This document shows, piece by piece, positions 1-8,232 of a DNA stretch of 64,000 nt; within the stretch, counting starts at the first letter, position 1; each line of letters opens with the position of its first letter. The position numbers and the translations under genes were made by a program. Below the pieces are notes generated by a model. The model was not told where the DNA came from. It did no database searches and saw nothing but the letters and a program-made list of their open reading frames with translations. Origin of the DNA: Natrinema altunense (GTDB lineage: Archaea > Halobacteriota > Halobacteria > Halobacteriales > Natrialbaceae); the NCBI RefSeq assembly GCF_000731985.1, contig NZ_JNCS01000006.1, positions 112,701 to 176,700 on the forward strand, given 5' to 3'.

Positions 1-599
1 CCTGTGACCCCGCCCTCCTGATCTGTGACGAACCGACGACGGGACTTGACGTCACCGTACAGGCCGGTATCCTCGAACTGCTCGCTGACCTCGCCCGGGA
101 GTCGGAGACGGCGATTCAGCTCGTGACACACGATCTCGGCGTCGTCGCGGAGCTCTGTGATCGGGTGCTGGTCCAGTACGCCGGCGAGATCGTCGAACGC
201 GCGTCGGTCGGGGACCTGTTCTACGACCCGAAACATCCCTACACCGCCGGGCTATTGGCGTCGATTCCCCGACTGGGCGACGATCGGAACCGCCTCGCGA
301 CGATCCCCGGGACGATGCCGAGCCTGGTCGACCCGCCGACGGGCTGTCGGTTCCATCCGCGCTGTCCCTTCGCCGAGGACGCGTGTGCCCGCCGGAACCC
401 GTCGCTCGTCGAGGCCGCGTCGGGAACCTCGGCCGTCGACGCCGGCCTCGACGCACACCTCGCCGCCTGCCTCGAGTACACCGGCGATCTCGAGGACGGC
501 CTGGACTACGAGGTTCGGATCCGAGACGAGAGCGAGGAAGGAGCGGCCGATCCGTGTGGCGAACGGAATCCGGAGAGTCGACGGGGTGAGACGCGGTGA
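1..599 (+). CDS. Peptide-type ABC transporter ATP-binding protein (DppD/OppD-like), 5' truncated by window edge
   Basis: The reading frame is open from base 3, so the gene begins upstream and only the last 198 residues are visible. Walker B (LLICDEPTTGLDV) and the H-loop histidine (LVTHDLG) come first, followed by the oligopeptide/dipeptide C-terminal domain with its diagnostic CRFHPRCPF motif. The family energises uptake of oligopeptides or dipeptides at the membrane. The stop overlaps the GTG start of the next ATPase by 4 bp, which indicates one operon with two different nucleotide-binding subunits. The permeases and binding protein would be upstream. Substrate cannot be told from sequence. 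Confidence 0.93.
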   Translation, partial: CDPALLICDEPTTGLDVTVQAGILELLADLARESETAIQLVTHDLGVVAELCDRVLVQYAGEIVERASVGDLFYDPKHPYTAGLLASIPRLGDDRNRLATIPGTMPSLVDPPTGCRFHPRCPFAEDACARRNPSLVEAASGTSAVDAGLDAHLAACLEYTGDLEDGLDYEVRIRDESEEGAADPCGERNPESRRGETR

Positions 600-1936
600 C
601 GACGGCCGAGGACGCACCGCTCCTCCGGGCCGAGGGGCTCGAGACGTACTACTCCACCGCGGACGGACTCCTCGATCGAGTGCTCGGCCGCGGCGAGACG
701 GTCCGTGCGGTCGACGGCGTCGACCTCGAACTCCGCGCGGGCGAGACGCTCGGACTGGTCGGCGAGAGCGGCTGTGGGAAGACGACCCTCGGCCGAACGC
801 TCCTCGGGCTGCGGGAGCCGACCGGCGGCTCGGTCACGTACCGCGGCACCGAACTGACCGACCGCTCGCGATCGGCCCTGCGGGAGCTCCGGACGGAGCT
901 CCAGTACGTCTTTCAGAACCCCACGGCCAGCCTCGATCCGCGACTGACGATCGGCGAGAGCATCGGTGAAGCCCTCGCGGCCCACGATATCGTTCCCCCC
1001 GACCGCCGCGACGAGCGCGTTCGGGAACTGCTCGAGACGGTCGGGTTGCGGGCCGGCCACGCGAACCGGTATCCGGACGAGTTCTCGGGCGGGCAGCGCC
1101 AGCGGATCGGGATCGCCCGTGCGCTCGCCGTCGAGCCCGAACTCGTCGTCTGCGACGAGCCGGTCTCCGCGCTCGACGTCTCGGTCCAGGCCCGCATCCT
1201 CAACCTGCTGTCCGACCTTCAGGACGAGTTCGGCCTCTCGTATCTGTTCATCGCCCACGATCTCTCGGTCGTCGAGCACGTCGCCGACCGCGTGGCCGTC
1301 ATGTACCTCGGCGAGATCGTCGAAACCGGACCGACGGCAGCCGTCTTCGACGATCCGTCCCACCCGTACACGGCGGCACTGTTGTCGGCGATTCCCGAAC
1401 CCGATCCCTGCTGGGAGAGCGATCGGACCGTTCTCGAGGGAGCGGTGCCGTCGCCGACGGAGCCGCCCGCCGGCTGCCGGTTCCATCCCCGCTGCCCGAA
1501 GGTCGTCCCGCCCGCGGCCTACGAGTTCGAGGACGACGCGTTCCGCGCCGTGATGGCGCTACGGACCCGCCTCGCACAAGCGGACGCCGACGCCGGACTC
1601 GAGGCGCTGCTCTCCCGCCCCGGTGCTCACGCGGACATCACGGCGGCGCTCCGGGACGCCTACGGGATTCCCGATCGGCTCTCCGATCCGGACGCGGACG
1701 CCGTTCTGACGGCCGCGCTCGAGACCGCCGCGGCCGGCGACCTCGACGAAGCCCGACGCCGTCTCGCGTCGGCGTTCGAGACACCCTGCGAGACGACTGC
1801 GCCGGTGTTGGAATCAGGGACGGCCGACCACCCGATCGCCTGTCATCGGTTCGACGACCGAATCGCGGGCGACGCCGAGTCGGACGGAAGCGACACGAAC
1901 TCGGACGACGCCCGGCAAGGAGCCGCCGATGACTAG
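596..1936 (+). CDS. Peptide-type ABC transporter ATP-binding protein (DppF/OppF-like)
   Basis: This 446-residue protein starts with GTG overlapping the upstream stop. It shows Walker A GESGCGKTT at about 56-64, the Q-loop region VFQNP, signature FSGGQRQR, Walker B LVVCDEP, and H-loop IAHDLS, then the oligopeptide C-terminal motif CRFHPRCP. It should form the heterodimeric ATPase with the preceding gene product. The protein is longer than typical DppF (about 320-340): roughly 140 extra C-terminal residues are acidic and partly helical. An acidic C-terminal extension of this kind is, as I recall, seen in haloarchaeal members. Function is secure at family level, substrate is not. Confidence 0.93.
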   Translation: MTTAEDAPLLRAEGLETYYSTADGLLDRVLGRGETVRAVDGVDLELRAGETLGLVGESGCGKTTLGRTLLGLREPTGGSVTYRGTELTDRSRSALRELRTELQYVFQNPTASLDPRLTIGESIGEALAAHDIVPPDRRDERVRELLETVGLRAGHANRYPDEFSGGQRQRIGIARALAVEPELVVCDEPVSALDVSVQARILNLLSDLQDEFGLSYLFIAHDLSVVEHVADRVAVMYLGEIVETGPTAAVFDDPSHPYTAALLSAIPEPDPCWESDRTVLEGAVPSPTEPPAGCRFHPRCPKVVPPAAYEFEDDAFRAVMALRTRLAQADADAGLEALLSRPGAHADITAALRDAYGIPDRLSDPDADAVLTAALETAAAGDLDEARRRLASAFETPCETTAPVLESGTADHPIACHRFDDRIAGDAESDGSDTNSDDARQGAADD

Positions 1937-2008
1937 CCGGCCCACCGACGCACGAACCGGATGCAGAGAGCGGTCCGCCCGAAGGGCCGACCGACGGGAG
2001 GCCCCACG

Positions 2009-2536
2009 ATGAGACGGATTTACGACTCGCGCGCGCTCGAGCGGACGAACGACGATCCGTTCGCCCCCGACGAAGACGAGGCCCGGGACGGACCGCGGAC
2101 GATCGACTGGGCGGCGTTCAGCCACGCGTTCATGCCGACGGCGCTGCGCCACCGAGCGCTCGCGGTCAGCGTATCGACTGACGCGCGGCGGTACGAGTCC
2201 GGCGACCCGGTCGACATCACGATCACGTTTCGCAACCGGCTCCCGTTCCCGATCCGGCTCCGCACGGAGTCGCCGAACCGCTGGCTCTGGACCGTCGACG
2301 GGCTACGAGCGGCGTCGAAACTGCCACCGGCGGTTCCGGATCGGCCCGCCGCGTTCGCCTTTACCCGCGGCGAACGCAAGACGTTCCGACGGCAGTGGCC
2401 CCAGCGCATCCAGGTCGCCGACGACGAGTGGGAGCCCGTCGACCCCGGCACCTACACGATCGCGGTCCGGATCGCGCGGGCCGACGCGGCCGATCGCGGA
2501 CTCGTCGACAGCACGACCATCGAGATCACGGATTGA
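2009..2536 (+). CDS. Conserved haloarchaeal protein with predicted beta-sandwich (BsuPI-inhibitor-like) domain
   Basis: I choose the ATG at 2009 (MRRIYDS) rather than the one at 1961 because the 16 residues between them are Arg/Pro-rich and look untranslated. The 175-residue product has no signal peptide. Its second half alternates hydrophobic strands (LAVSVSTDARRYESGDPVDITITFRN, shortened here in description) with polar loops and ends PGTYTIAVRI, a layout like the Ig-fold BsuPI intracellular proteinase inhibitor family. It follows the transporter genes by 72 bp on the same strand and may be co-transcribed. The biochemical role is unknown. Confidence 0.7.
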   Translation: MRRIYDSRALERTNDDPFAPDEDEARDGPRTIDWAAFSHAFMPTALRHRALAVSVSTDARRYESGDPVDITITFRNRLPFPIRLRTESPNRWLWTVDGLRAASKLPPAVPDRPAAFAFTRGERKTFRRQWPQRIQVADDEWEPVDPGTYTIAVRIARADAADRGLVDSTTIEITD

Positions 2537-2623
2537 CGCTCCGACACCCTCGCTCGCACAACGGTGCCCGGAGACCGAACTCCGTGCCGTGCTCGTCGGT
2601 AAATCCCTGCAAAAGACGAGAGA

Positions 2624-2665
2624 GTTCGAACCACGGTCGCAGCGGAGCTGCTCGCTGGTTCAAAC
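2624..2665. repeat. Nested palindrome between convergent gene ends
   Basis: Outer arms GTTCGAACCA (2624-2633) and TGGTTCAAAC (2656-2665) pair with one mismatch. Inside lies a perfect hairpin GCAGC-GGA-GCTGC (2639-2651). It sits between the end of the 2009 gene and the 3' end of the initiator tRNA gene, which converge. The arm resembles a tRNA T-loop. It could act as a transcript end or be a dispersed palindromic repeat. Confidence 0.45.
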
Positions 2666-2713
2666 GATAACGGTGCTATGGATGGCGCTCCCGGATTCGG
2701 TTGCGCCAAAACA

Positions 2714-2788
2714 TAGCGGGAGGTAGATTTGAACTACCGGTCTGCGGGTTATGAGCCCGCCGGAATCTCCTGGCTATCCCATCCCGCT
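2714..2788 (-). tRNA. Initiator tRNA-Met (CAT)
   Basis: The reverse strand folds as a cloverleaf with anticodon CAT in the loop CTCATAA. Initiator identity is supported by the A1:U72 pair at the end of the acceptor stem and by the three consecutive G-C pairs of the anticodon stem (GGG/CCC). The T-arm reads GGTAGTTCAAATCTACC. CCA is not encoded. There is no intron. Elongator Met and Ile2 tRNAs share the CAT anticodon but lack these initiator features. Confidence 0.95.
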
Positions 2789-2810
2789 ACCACATCATAC
2801 CCGAGTGCAC

Positions 2811-2819
2811 TAGTTAAGG
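2811..2819 (-). promoter_or_regulatory. TATA-like box for initiator tRNA-Met
   Basis: On the reverse strand CCTTAACTA is centred about 27-28 nt upstream of the tRNA 5' end, the expected archaeal TATA spacing. No other gene start lies in range. Confidence 0.5.
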
Positions 2820-2854
2820 GTTGTGATTCGGGTGCCGTATGCGGGTTTTTACCG

Positions 2855-3301
2855 CTACTCCTGGTGGACCTGCCAGGTGTAGAGGCTCTCACAGGTGTAG
2901 TTGACGAAGAAGCCGACGCCGATCCCGATCACGTTCGCGGCCACGTACCAGACGCCGAACTGCCGGACCAGAACGCGCAGGACGGCCAGCGTCACTAGAA
3001 ACCCGCCGAACCGGACGGCGTTCGAACGGAGGAACCGCTTTCCCAGCGGTCCCAACCCGACCTGCCCGTACTCCGCGAACGTCCACCGTTCGTTGATCGC
3101 GAAGATAATCATGATCCCGAGCTCCCAGGAGAGGATCTTCGCCACGACCGGTCCGAGAACCGTCGCCTCGACGAGCGCCACGAGGACCACCGTGTCGACG
3201 GTCGCACCGACGGTCCCCACCCCGACGAACTGGGTAAACCGCGTCGTCGAAAGCAGCGCACGAACCCGCGTCCGGATGGCCTCTGATAGGGAATCACTCA
3301 T
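2855..3301 (-). CDS. GtrA-like membrane protein
   Basis: The 148-residue protein has four predicted membrane segments in the GtrA pattern: FVGVGTVGATVDTVVLVAL, a second after VVAKILSWELGI, RFGGFLVTLAVLRVLV, and VAANVIGIGVGFFVNY. The internal INERWTF and C-terminal NYTCESLYTW match the conserved N-x(3)-TF/W positions of the family. GtrA proteins are thought to flip or present lipid-linked sugars for surface polysaccharide or lipid glycosylation. A partner glycosyltransferase normally adjoins but none is present here, so this copy is an orphan. Confidence 0.88.
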   Translation of the reverse strand: MSDSLSEAIRTRVRALLSTTRFTQFVGVGTVGATVDTVVLVALVEATVLGPVVAKILSWELGIMIIFAINERWTFAEYGQVGLGPLGKRFLRSNAVRFGGFLVTLAVLRVLVRQFGVWYVAANVIGIGVGFFVNYTCESLYTWQVHQE

Positions 3302-3496
3302 CGTCGTGTTCGATCTCGAGCGGCTCGATCGTCGTCTCCCGGGTCGCGGTCGGAGTCGTCAAGCGACGCGTCGCTCCGGACGGGTCGGGAGACGGGCGGC
3401 CACTCGCGGGACCCATTCATCCGCATGCCAGCCGTGGGAAGAAAAACGTTCTGAGACGACTCGAGGCACGGGCCGACGACCGGGCCGCGACCACGC

Positions 3497-3775
3497 TCAG
3501 ACTGCGAGATCGCTCTTCGCTCGGACGACTTCGACGTCGTCGGCGTCGACGCGGTCGACATCGAGGAAGTGGGGCGTGAAGTTTCGCTTCTCGTAGTCCT
3601 CGTACTCGTCTTCGCTGCCGACGGTACACCAGAGCTGGACCCGATCGGGACCGTGATACTCCCCGTTTCGATTGATCCCGAAACAGACCACCTCGGAGTC
3701 ACCCTCGTCCCCCTCGTACCGAACGATGGCCCCGTTGCGGATTCCGGGATCGCCGTGAATGATGAGCTGCTTCAT
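3497..3775 (-). CDS. HAH_0734-type conserved small haloarchaeal protein
   Basis: The 92-residue acidic protein begins MKQLIIHGDPGIRNGAIVRY and ends with a short DVEVVRAKSDLAV segment. I recognise it as the HAH_0734 family found across haloarchaea, whose function is not known. A TATA-like GTTTAATCC lies about 28 nt before the ATG on the reverse strand, so the transcript is probably leaderless. About 195 bp without a gene separate it from gtrA downstream. Confidence 0.82.
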   Translation of the reverse strand: MKQLIIHGDPGIRNGAIVRYEGDEGDSEVVCFGINRNGEYHGPDRVQLWCTVGSEDEYEDYEKRNFTPHFLDVDRVDADDVEVVRAKSDLAV

Positions 3776-3923
3776 GGACGGTCGTTCACAGGAGAGCGGA
3801 TTAAACGCTTCGGACCCGGGAGTAGCCGTCCCCCGGTCGAAACGACAGCCGGCAGTAACGAGCGACGACGAACCAAACGGGTTTTAAACAGCGCTATCTT
3901 AGGCCACGGCAAGTGAGATAACT

Positions 3924-4205
3924 ATGCAGATGCCACGCCGATTCAATACGTACTGTCCGCACTGCAACGAACACCACGAACACGAAGTCGAAAAGGCCCG
4001 AACCGGCCGCTCCTCGGGTCTGAAATGGGACGCTCGCCGAACCCGGCGGAGCACCTCGAGCATCGGTAACTCCGGTCGCTTCTCGAAGGTGCCGGTCGGC
4101 GAGAAGCCCACCAAGAAGACCGACCTCAAGTACCGCTGTGGCGAATGCGGCAAGGCCCACCTCCGGGAGGGATGGCGTACCGGCCGACTCGAGTTCCAGG
4201 AGTGA
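3924..4205 (+). CDS. rpl44e: Ribosomal protein L44e
   Basis: The 93-residue basic protein starts [14 protein letters not shown] and carries a four-cysteine zinc ribbon made of CPHC near the N-terminus and CGEC near residue 75. It ends [13 protein letters not shown], typical of archaeal L44e. It binds 23S rRNA near the E site of the large subunit. The ATG at 3924 is preferred; an internal ATG two codons on is possible. TATA-like sequences (GTTTTAAAC at 3881, CTATCTT at 3894) lie upstream. It is the first gene of the translation operon, 5 bp before S27e. Confidence 0.97.
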   Translation: MQMPRRFNTYCPHCNEHHEHEVEKARTGRSSGLKWDARRTRRSTSSIGNSGRFSKVPVGEKPTKKTDLKYRCGECGKAHLREGWRTGRLEFQE

Positions 4206-4210
4206 TTCCA

Positions 4211-4384
4211 ATGGCAGGAAATTTCTACAGCGTTCGATGCGACGACTGCGAGAACGAACAGACCGTCTTCGGCAAGGCCTCCTCGGAGGTCGCCTGTGCC
4301 GTCTGTGGCACGACGCTCGTGCGGCCGACCGGCGGTAAAGCCGAGATCGAACACGAGATCGTCGAGACAGTCGAGTCACGATGA
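4211..4384 (+). CDS. rps27e: Ribosomal protein S27e
   Basis: The 57-residue protein starts [13 protein letters not shown]; the in-frame upstream extension overlaps the L44e gene and is not credible. The zinc ribbon is C-x2-C (CDDC) and C-x2-C (CAVC), followed by the conserved LVRPTGGKA segment. It belongs to the small ribosomal subunit. Its stop overlaps the ATG of the aIF2-alpha gene by 4 bp (ATGA), which implies coupled translation. Confidence 0.97.
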   Translation: MAGNFYSVRCDDCENEQTVFGKASSEVACAVCGTTLVRPTGGKAEIEHEIVETVESR

Positions 4385-5181
4385 AGTACAGCGGCTGGCC
4401 CGATCCCGGCGAACTCGTCGTCGGCAAGATCGACGAAATCGAGGACTTCGGTGTCTTCGTCGATCTCGAGGAGTACGAGGACAAGCGCGGCCTGATCCAC
4501 ATCTCCGAAGTCGCGAGCGGCTGGATCAAGAACGTCCGCGATCACGTCCGCGAGGGCCAGATCGTCGTCTGCAAGGTCCTGGACGTCGACGAGGGGTCCC
4601 AGCAGATCGACCTCTCCCTGAAAGACGTCAACGATCACCAGCGCTCCGACAAGATCCAGGAGTGGAAAAACGAGCAGAAGGCCGACAACTGGATGGAACT
4701 GGCCTTCGGCGAGGAGATCGCCGACGAGGACTACACCGCGATCGCCAACGAACTGATCGCCATCCACGGCGGGCTCTACGAAGGGTTCAAGCAGGCCGCG
4801 ATCCACGGCGACGAGGCCCTCGACGACACCGATCTCGACGACGACGAAATCGCATCGATCGTCGAAACGGCCCGCGAGAACGTCTCGGTGCCGTACGTCA
4901 ACGTCACCGGCTACGTCGATCTCGAGAACCCGACCGAGACCGGCGTCGACGGCATTCGCGAGGCCCTCGAAGCGGCCGAAGGCAACGGCGAGGTGCCCGA
5001 GGAAGTCGATCTCGAAGTGAGTTACGTCGGCGCACCCGAGTACCGAATCACGGTTCGAGCGCCCAACTACAAGACCGCCGAATCCCAACTCGAGGAGAGC
5101 GCACAGCGAGCGGTCGCGGCGATCGAAGGCCACGGTGGGGCGGGCGAATACCACCGCGAGCGCCGGACCGACGACGAGTAA
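4381..5181 (+). CDS. eif2a: Translation initiation factor aIF2 subunit alpha
   Basis: The 266-residue protein has an N-terminal S1/OB RNA-binding domain (about 8-80; [20 protein letters not shown], then [10 protein letters not shown]), a middle helical domain (about 90-170) and a C-terminal alpha/beta domain ending [19 protein letters not shown]. aIF2 alpha-beta-gamma delivers initiator Met-tRNA to the small subunit. Both flanks overlap neighbours: ATGA with S27e and a one-base overlap with nop10. The gene order L44e, S27e, aIF2-alpha, Nop10 is a known archaeal arrangement. Confidence 0.97.
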   Translation: MKYSGWPDPGELVVGKIDEIEDFGVFVDLEEYEDKRGLIHISEVASGWIKNVRDHVREGQIVVCKVLDVDEGSQQIDLSLKDVNDHQRSDKIQEWKNEQKADNWMELAFGEEIADEDYTAIANELIAIHGGLYEGFKQAAIHGDEALDDTDLDDDEIASIVETARENVSVPYVNVTGYVDLENPTETGVDGIREALEAAEGNGEVPEEVDLEVSYVGAPEYRITVRAPNYKTAESQLEESAQRAVAAIEGHGGAGEYHRERRTDDE

Positions 5182-5360
5182 TGAAATCCGACATTCGGGT
5201 GTGCTCGGCGTGGCGCGAGGCCCACGACAGCCCGATCTATACCCTTTCCGATAGCTGTCCCGACTGCGGTGCGGACGCGGAAAACAGCGCGCCGGCGCCG
5301 TTCGATCCGAACGATCCACACGGAAAGTACCGACGCGCTCTTAAACGTCGCCGCCGCTGA
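5181..5360 (+). CDS. nop10: H/ACA RNP protein Nop10
   Basis: The gene is short (59 residues). Its ATG shares one base with the aIF2-alpha stop. The product begins [11 protein letters not shown], contains YTLSDSCPDCGA, and ends KYRRALKRRRR, as archaeal Nop10 does. Zinc is bound by the N- and middle cysteines. Nop10 links Cbf5 to Gar1/L7Ae in guide-RNA pseudouridylation of rRNA. Confidence 0.95.
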   Translation: MKSDIRVCSAWREAHDSPIYTLSDSCPDCGADAENSAPAPFDPNDPHGKYRRALKRRRR

Positions 5361-5366
5361 TACGGT

Positions 5367-6134
5367 ATGGACGAACTCGAGATCGACGCAGTCGCCGAGG
5401 TCGAACTGGACGACCCCGTCCTCGTCGAAGGGTTGCCGGGTGTCGGACACGTCGGTACCCTCGCGGTCGAGCACTTACTCGAGGAGCTCGAGGGCGAGAG
5501 CACGCTCGTCCGGCGGCTCTACTCTCGGGAGTTCCCGCCGCAGGTCAGCGTCGAGGATGGCGTCTCGGAACTGACCTGCGCGGAGATCTACGCCGTCGAG
5601 GTTCCCGAGGGTCGCGATCTCCTCCTGCTAACCGGCGATCATCAGGCACAGAGCAACGCGGGCCACTACACGCTGACCGACGCCTTCCTCGACATCGCCG
5701 AGGCGTTCGGTGCGACCGAGGTGTACGCGCTCGGCGGCGTCCCCACCGGCGAACTCATCGAGGAGTACGCCGTCGTCGGGGCCGTCAACGACGAGTCGCT
5801 GCTCGAGACGCTCGAGGACGCGGGCGTCGAGTTCCGCGAGGACGAACCCGCCGGCGGCATCGTCGGCGTTTCGGGGCTCCTGCTCGGACTCGGCGATCGC
5901 CGCGGCTTCGAGGCGACCTGCCTGATGGGCGAGACCAGCGGCTATCTCGTCGACCCCAAGAGCGCCCGCGCGGTGCTAGAAGTGCTCGAGGACGTACTCG
6001 GCTTCGAACTCGAGTATGAATCCCTCGACGAGCGGGCCGACGAGATGGAGGAGGTCATCGGCAAGATCCAGGAGATGGAGCAACAACAGCAGATGGACGT
6101 GCCGACGGACGACGACCTGCGATACATCGGCTGA
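5367..6134 (+). CDS. PAC2-family proteasome assembly chaperone homologue
   Basis: The 255-residue protein shows the PAC2 hallmarks: VLVEGLPGVGHVG near the N-terminus, LLLTGDHQAQSN, YALGGVPTG, and GISGLLLGLG-type segment GVSGLLLGLGDRRG. A C-terminal helical tail rich in Glu and Gln (EEVIGKIQEMEQQQQM) follows. Archaeal homologues such as PbaB have been tied to proteasome assembly or act as ATP-independent chaperones. It begins 6 bp after nop10 and closes the translation operon, which puts protein synthesis and quality control under one promoter. Confidence 0.9.
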   Translation: MDELEIDAVAEVELDDPVLVEGLPGVGHVGTLAVEHLLEELEGESTLVRRLYSREFPPQVSVEDGVSELTCAEIYAVEVPEGRDLLLLTGDHQAQSNAGHYTLTDAFLDIAEAFGATEVYALGGVPTGELIEEYAVVGAVNDESLLETLEDAGVEFREDEPAGGIVGVSGLLLGLGDRRGFEATCLMGETSGYLVDPKSARAVLEVLEDVLGFELEYESLDERADEMEEVIGKIQEMEQQQQMDVPTDDDLRYIG

Positions 6135-6251
6135 CGGCAGCGACCGGCAGCGCCGGACCGAGGCACACGAGTCCTTTTCCGAAAACCGACGCGCCACGGG
6201 AGCGCTCGCTGTCGCGCGTCTCGAGTCGCTCCCGGAGAACGGTCAGTCGGC

Positions 6252-7031
6252 TCAGCCTTCGAGTACTTCGTAGGAAACGTCGGCGTCCCGGAGCGCGTCG
6301 GTGACGCGGCCGACGGCGTCGGTCGTGGCCACGGCGGTGACCTCGAGCCCGTGGTTCGCGGCGTCGGCTGCGACCTCGCCGACGGCGAACGTGACGTCGG
6401 GATCGGCGTCCGCCTGTCGGCAAGCGACGATGGCTTCGACGCCAGCGGCGACCACGATATCGGCACCGTCGCAGGCGTCGGTGACCGTTTCGTCGTCGAT
6501 CGCGCGGCTGCCACCGGTGCGGATCGAGGGGACCTGCAGAACAGTGACGGAGCCGGGCACGAGGTCCATGACGCCTTCGAAGCTGGTGACCCCGACGTCG
6601 GTTCCGGCCTCGGCGTCGGTCGTCGCGATGCCGGTCGCGGGACCATCGTTGTCCGGCGTGGCGTGGAGCAGCCCGTCTTCGACCGTCAGTGAGACGGTCT
6701 CGCCTTCTTCGATGTCCGCGGTCGCGATGTAGGCGTCTTCGCTCATCGCGCCGAGTACGTCGCCGGTGACGTGGTCGGCGAACCGGCGGACGTCGTCGGC
6801 TGCCCGGAAGAGCCAGTCGACACCCTCGCGAGTGACGCGGTAGCGCGACCGCCCTTCCTTCTCGACCAGGCCGTCGTCGACGAGTTCGCGGATGTACTCG
6901 CTGACGGCCTGGCTCGTCACGCCGACTTCCCCGGCGATCTCCCCCTGGCTGACTGCGGGCTGGCGCTCGGCGATCTGGACGAGGATCCGGAACCGCGTCG
7001 CGGCCCGCTTGTTGTCGAGGACGTCGACCAT
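6252..7031 (-). CDS. Winged-helix (MarR-like) transcriptional regulator with C-terminal small-molecule-like domain
   Basis: The N-terminal 75 residues form a winged helix (RILVQIAERQPAVSQ, VGVTSQAVSEYIRELVDDGLVEKEG, SRYRVTREG). The rest (about 100-259) alternates Gly/Ala/Val strands and contains repeated VTVLQVPSI, ADIVVAAGVEAIVA and VTAVATTDAVGRV segments, like a ligand-sensing alpha/beta domain. It faces the archaeosortase gene across a 124-bp shared promoter region. A TATA-like CCTTTTTCC about 28 nt before the ATG suggests a leaderless mRNA. The target genes and ligand are unknown; control of artA is only a guess from position. Confidence 0.82.
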   Translation of the reverse strand: MVDVLDNKRAATRFRILVQIAERQPAVSQGEIAGEVGVTSQAVSEYIRELVDDGLVEKEGRSRYRVTREGVDWLFRAADDVRRFADHVTGDVLGAMSEDAYIATADIEEGETVSLTVEDGLLHATPDNDGPATGIATTDAEAGTDVGVTSFEGVMDLVPGSVTVLQVPSIRTGGSRAIDDETVTDACDGADIVVAAGVEAIVACRQADADPDVTFAVGEVAADAANHGLEVTAVATTDAVGRVTDALRDADVSYEVLEG

Positions 7032-7155
7032 GTAGCTAGCGTTTTCTCGAGCGACGGAAAAAGGTACGCGGTCGGCGGGTCGGCCGCCCGAACGCTCCGC
7101 TCGACCGAGCGCTCCGAGGCGTCAAGTTGATAGCGGGAGAGTCCGTCGGATTCAC
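7032..7155. promoter_or_regulatory. Divergent promoter region between the wHTH regulator and artA
   Basis: Both genes start at its edges. A TATA-like CCTTTTTCC is placed for the regulator on the reverse strand, and TTGATAG (7125-7131) lies about 28 nt before the GTG of artA on the forward strand. No clear palindromic operator was seen. Confidence 0.45.
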
Positions 7156-8232
7156 GTGAGTATGTCGGCCCTCTCAGCGACGACCGCCGCAACCGCGCCG
7201 GCCGTCGATTTCGTGGCGACCGGGACCATGTCACCCATTCCGGCAGTCGTCGGCCAACTCGGACTCTCCGACTGGGTCGCCTGGATCGCGATCGGGACCT
7301 TCGTCGCGGCGATGGTGCTGCAGTGGTCCGGTGCCGTCGATCCAGCACGATACGTCGCCGCAGCGGCCTGGTCGGTCTTCGGCGTCTACTGGCTCATGCT
7401 GGTGCCGTACTACTACGGCCACCTGCAGAGCCCACTCGAGACGCTGTTGGCACTCGCCGCGCTGCCGCTGTGTCTGTACACCGGCTACCTCCTCGTCAAG
7501 GGCCGGGAGTCGCTGCTCTTGCTCTCGAAGGCCGTCGCGTTCATGGGGCTGATCTACCTGCCCGCCGAGACGATCCCCGTCGTTCGCACGTGGTTGATCG
7601 AGACGACCGCGGCACAGACCCACTTCGGGATGGAGTTGCTCGGACACAGCCCCGGACTGACCGAAGGTGCGGACGGGTACATGAGCAAGTTCGACTTCGA
7701 CCCCGAAAAGACGGTCACCGGTCGAACGACCTACATCATCATGGCCTGTACCGGGATCGGTAGCATGGCCATCTTCGGCGGCCTCATCGCCGCAGTCAAC
7801 GCACCGCTCAAGCGGAAAGCGATGGCCTTCGCGAGCGCGATCGGCGTCATCTGGATCCTCAACCTCTCCCGGAACGTCTTTATCGGGCTGGCCTCGCCGT
7901 GGGGCTGGTTCCAGCAGGACGTGTTCGTCTACATCGCGAGCGACTTGATGGGGGCTCCCGTGAGTCGCACGTCCTATCTCGTCGCCCACAACTTCATCGC
8001 CCAAACGCTGTCGATCGGGGCTCTGCTGGGCATTACCTACCTCGTCGTTCGCATCCTCCCCGAAGTCCTCGAGCCCCTCGAGGATGTCCTCTTCGTGCTG
8101 ACCGGTTCCGAGTACGACCTCGCGGCCGCGCTCGGCGAGGAGGGACGCGCCGACGGCGGGGCGGATGCGTCTCAGTCCGACCAGCGGTCGCCGCCCGACG
8201 CCGCGTCCGGGTCCGACCCCGACGATGACTGA
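7156..8232 (+). CDS. artA: Archaeosortase A
   Basis: The 358-residue membrane protein has about eight hydrophobic segments and the exosortase/archaeosortase catalytic triad: Cys198 in MACTGIGSM, Arg239 in NLSRNVF, and Arg271 in SRTSYLVAHNF. In Haloferax this enzyme cleaves PGF-CTERM tails and supports C-terminal lipid attachment of surface proteins such as the S-layer glycoprotein. The start is GTG at 7156; ATG at 7162 is also possible. The cytoplasmic C-terminal tail (about 325-358) is acidic. It overlaps the next gene by 8 bp. Confidence 0.95.
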   Translation: MSMSALSATTAATAPAVDFVATGTMSPIPAVVGQLGLSDWVAWIAIGTFVAAMVLQWSGAVDPARYVAAAAWSVFGVYWLMLVPYYYGHLQSPLETLLALAALPLCLYTGYLLVKGRESLLLLSKAVAFMGLIYLPAETIPVVRTWLIETTAAQTHFGMELLGHSPGLTEGADGYMSKFDFDPEKTVTGRTTYIIMACTGIGSMAIFGGLIAAVNAPLKRKAMAFASAIGVIWILNLSRNVFIGLASPWGWFQQDVFVYIASDLMGAPVSRTSYLVAHNFIAQTLSIGALLGITYLVVRILPEVLEPLEDVLFVLTGSEYDLAAALGEEGRADGGADASQSDQRSPPDAASGSDPDDD

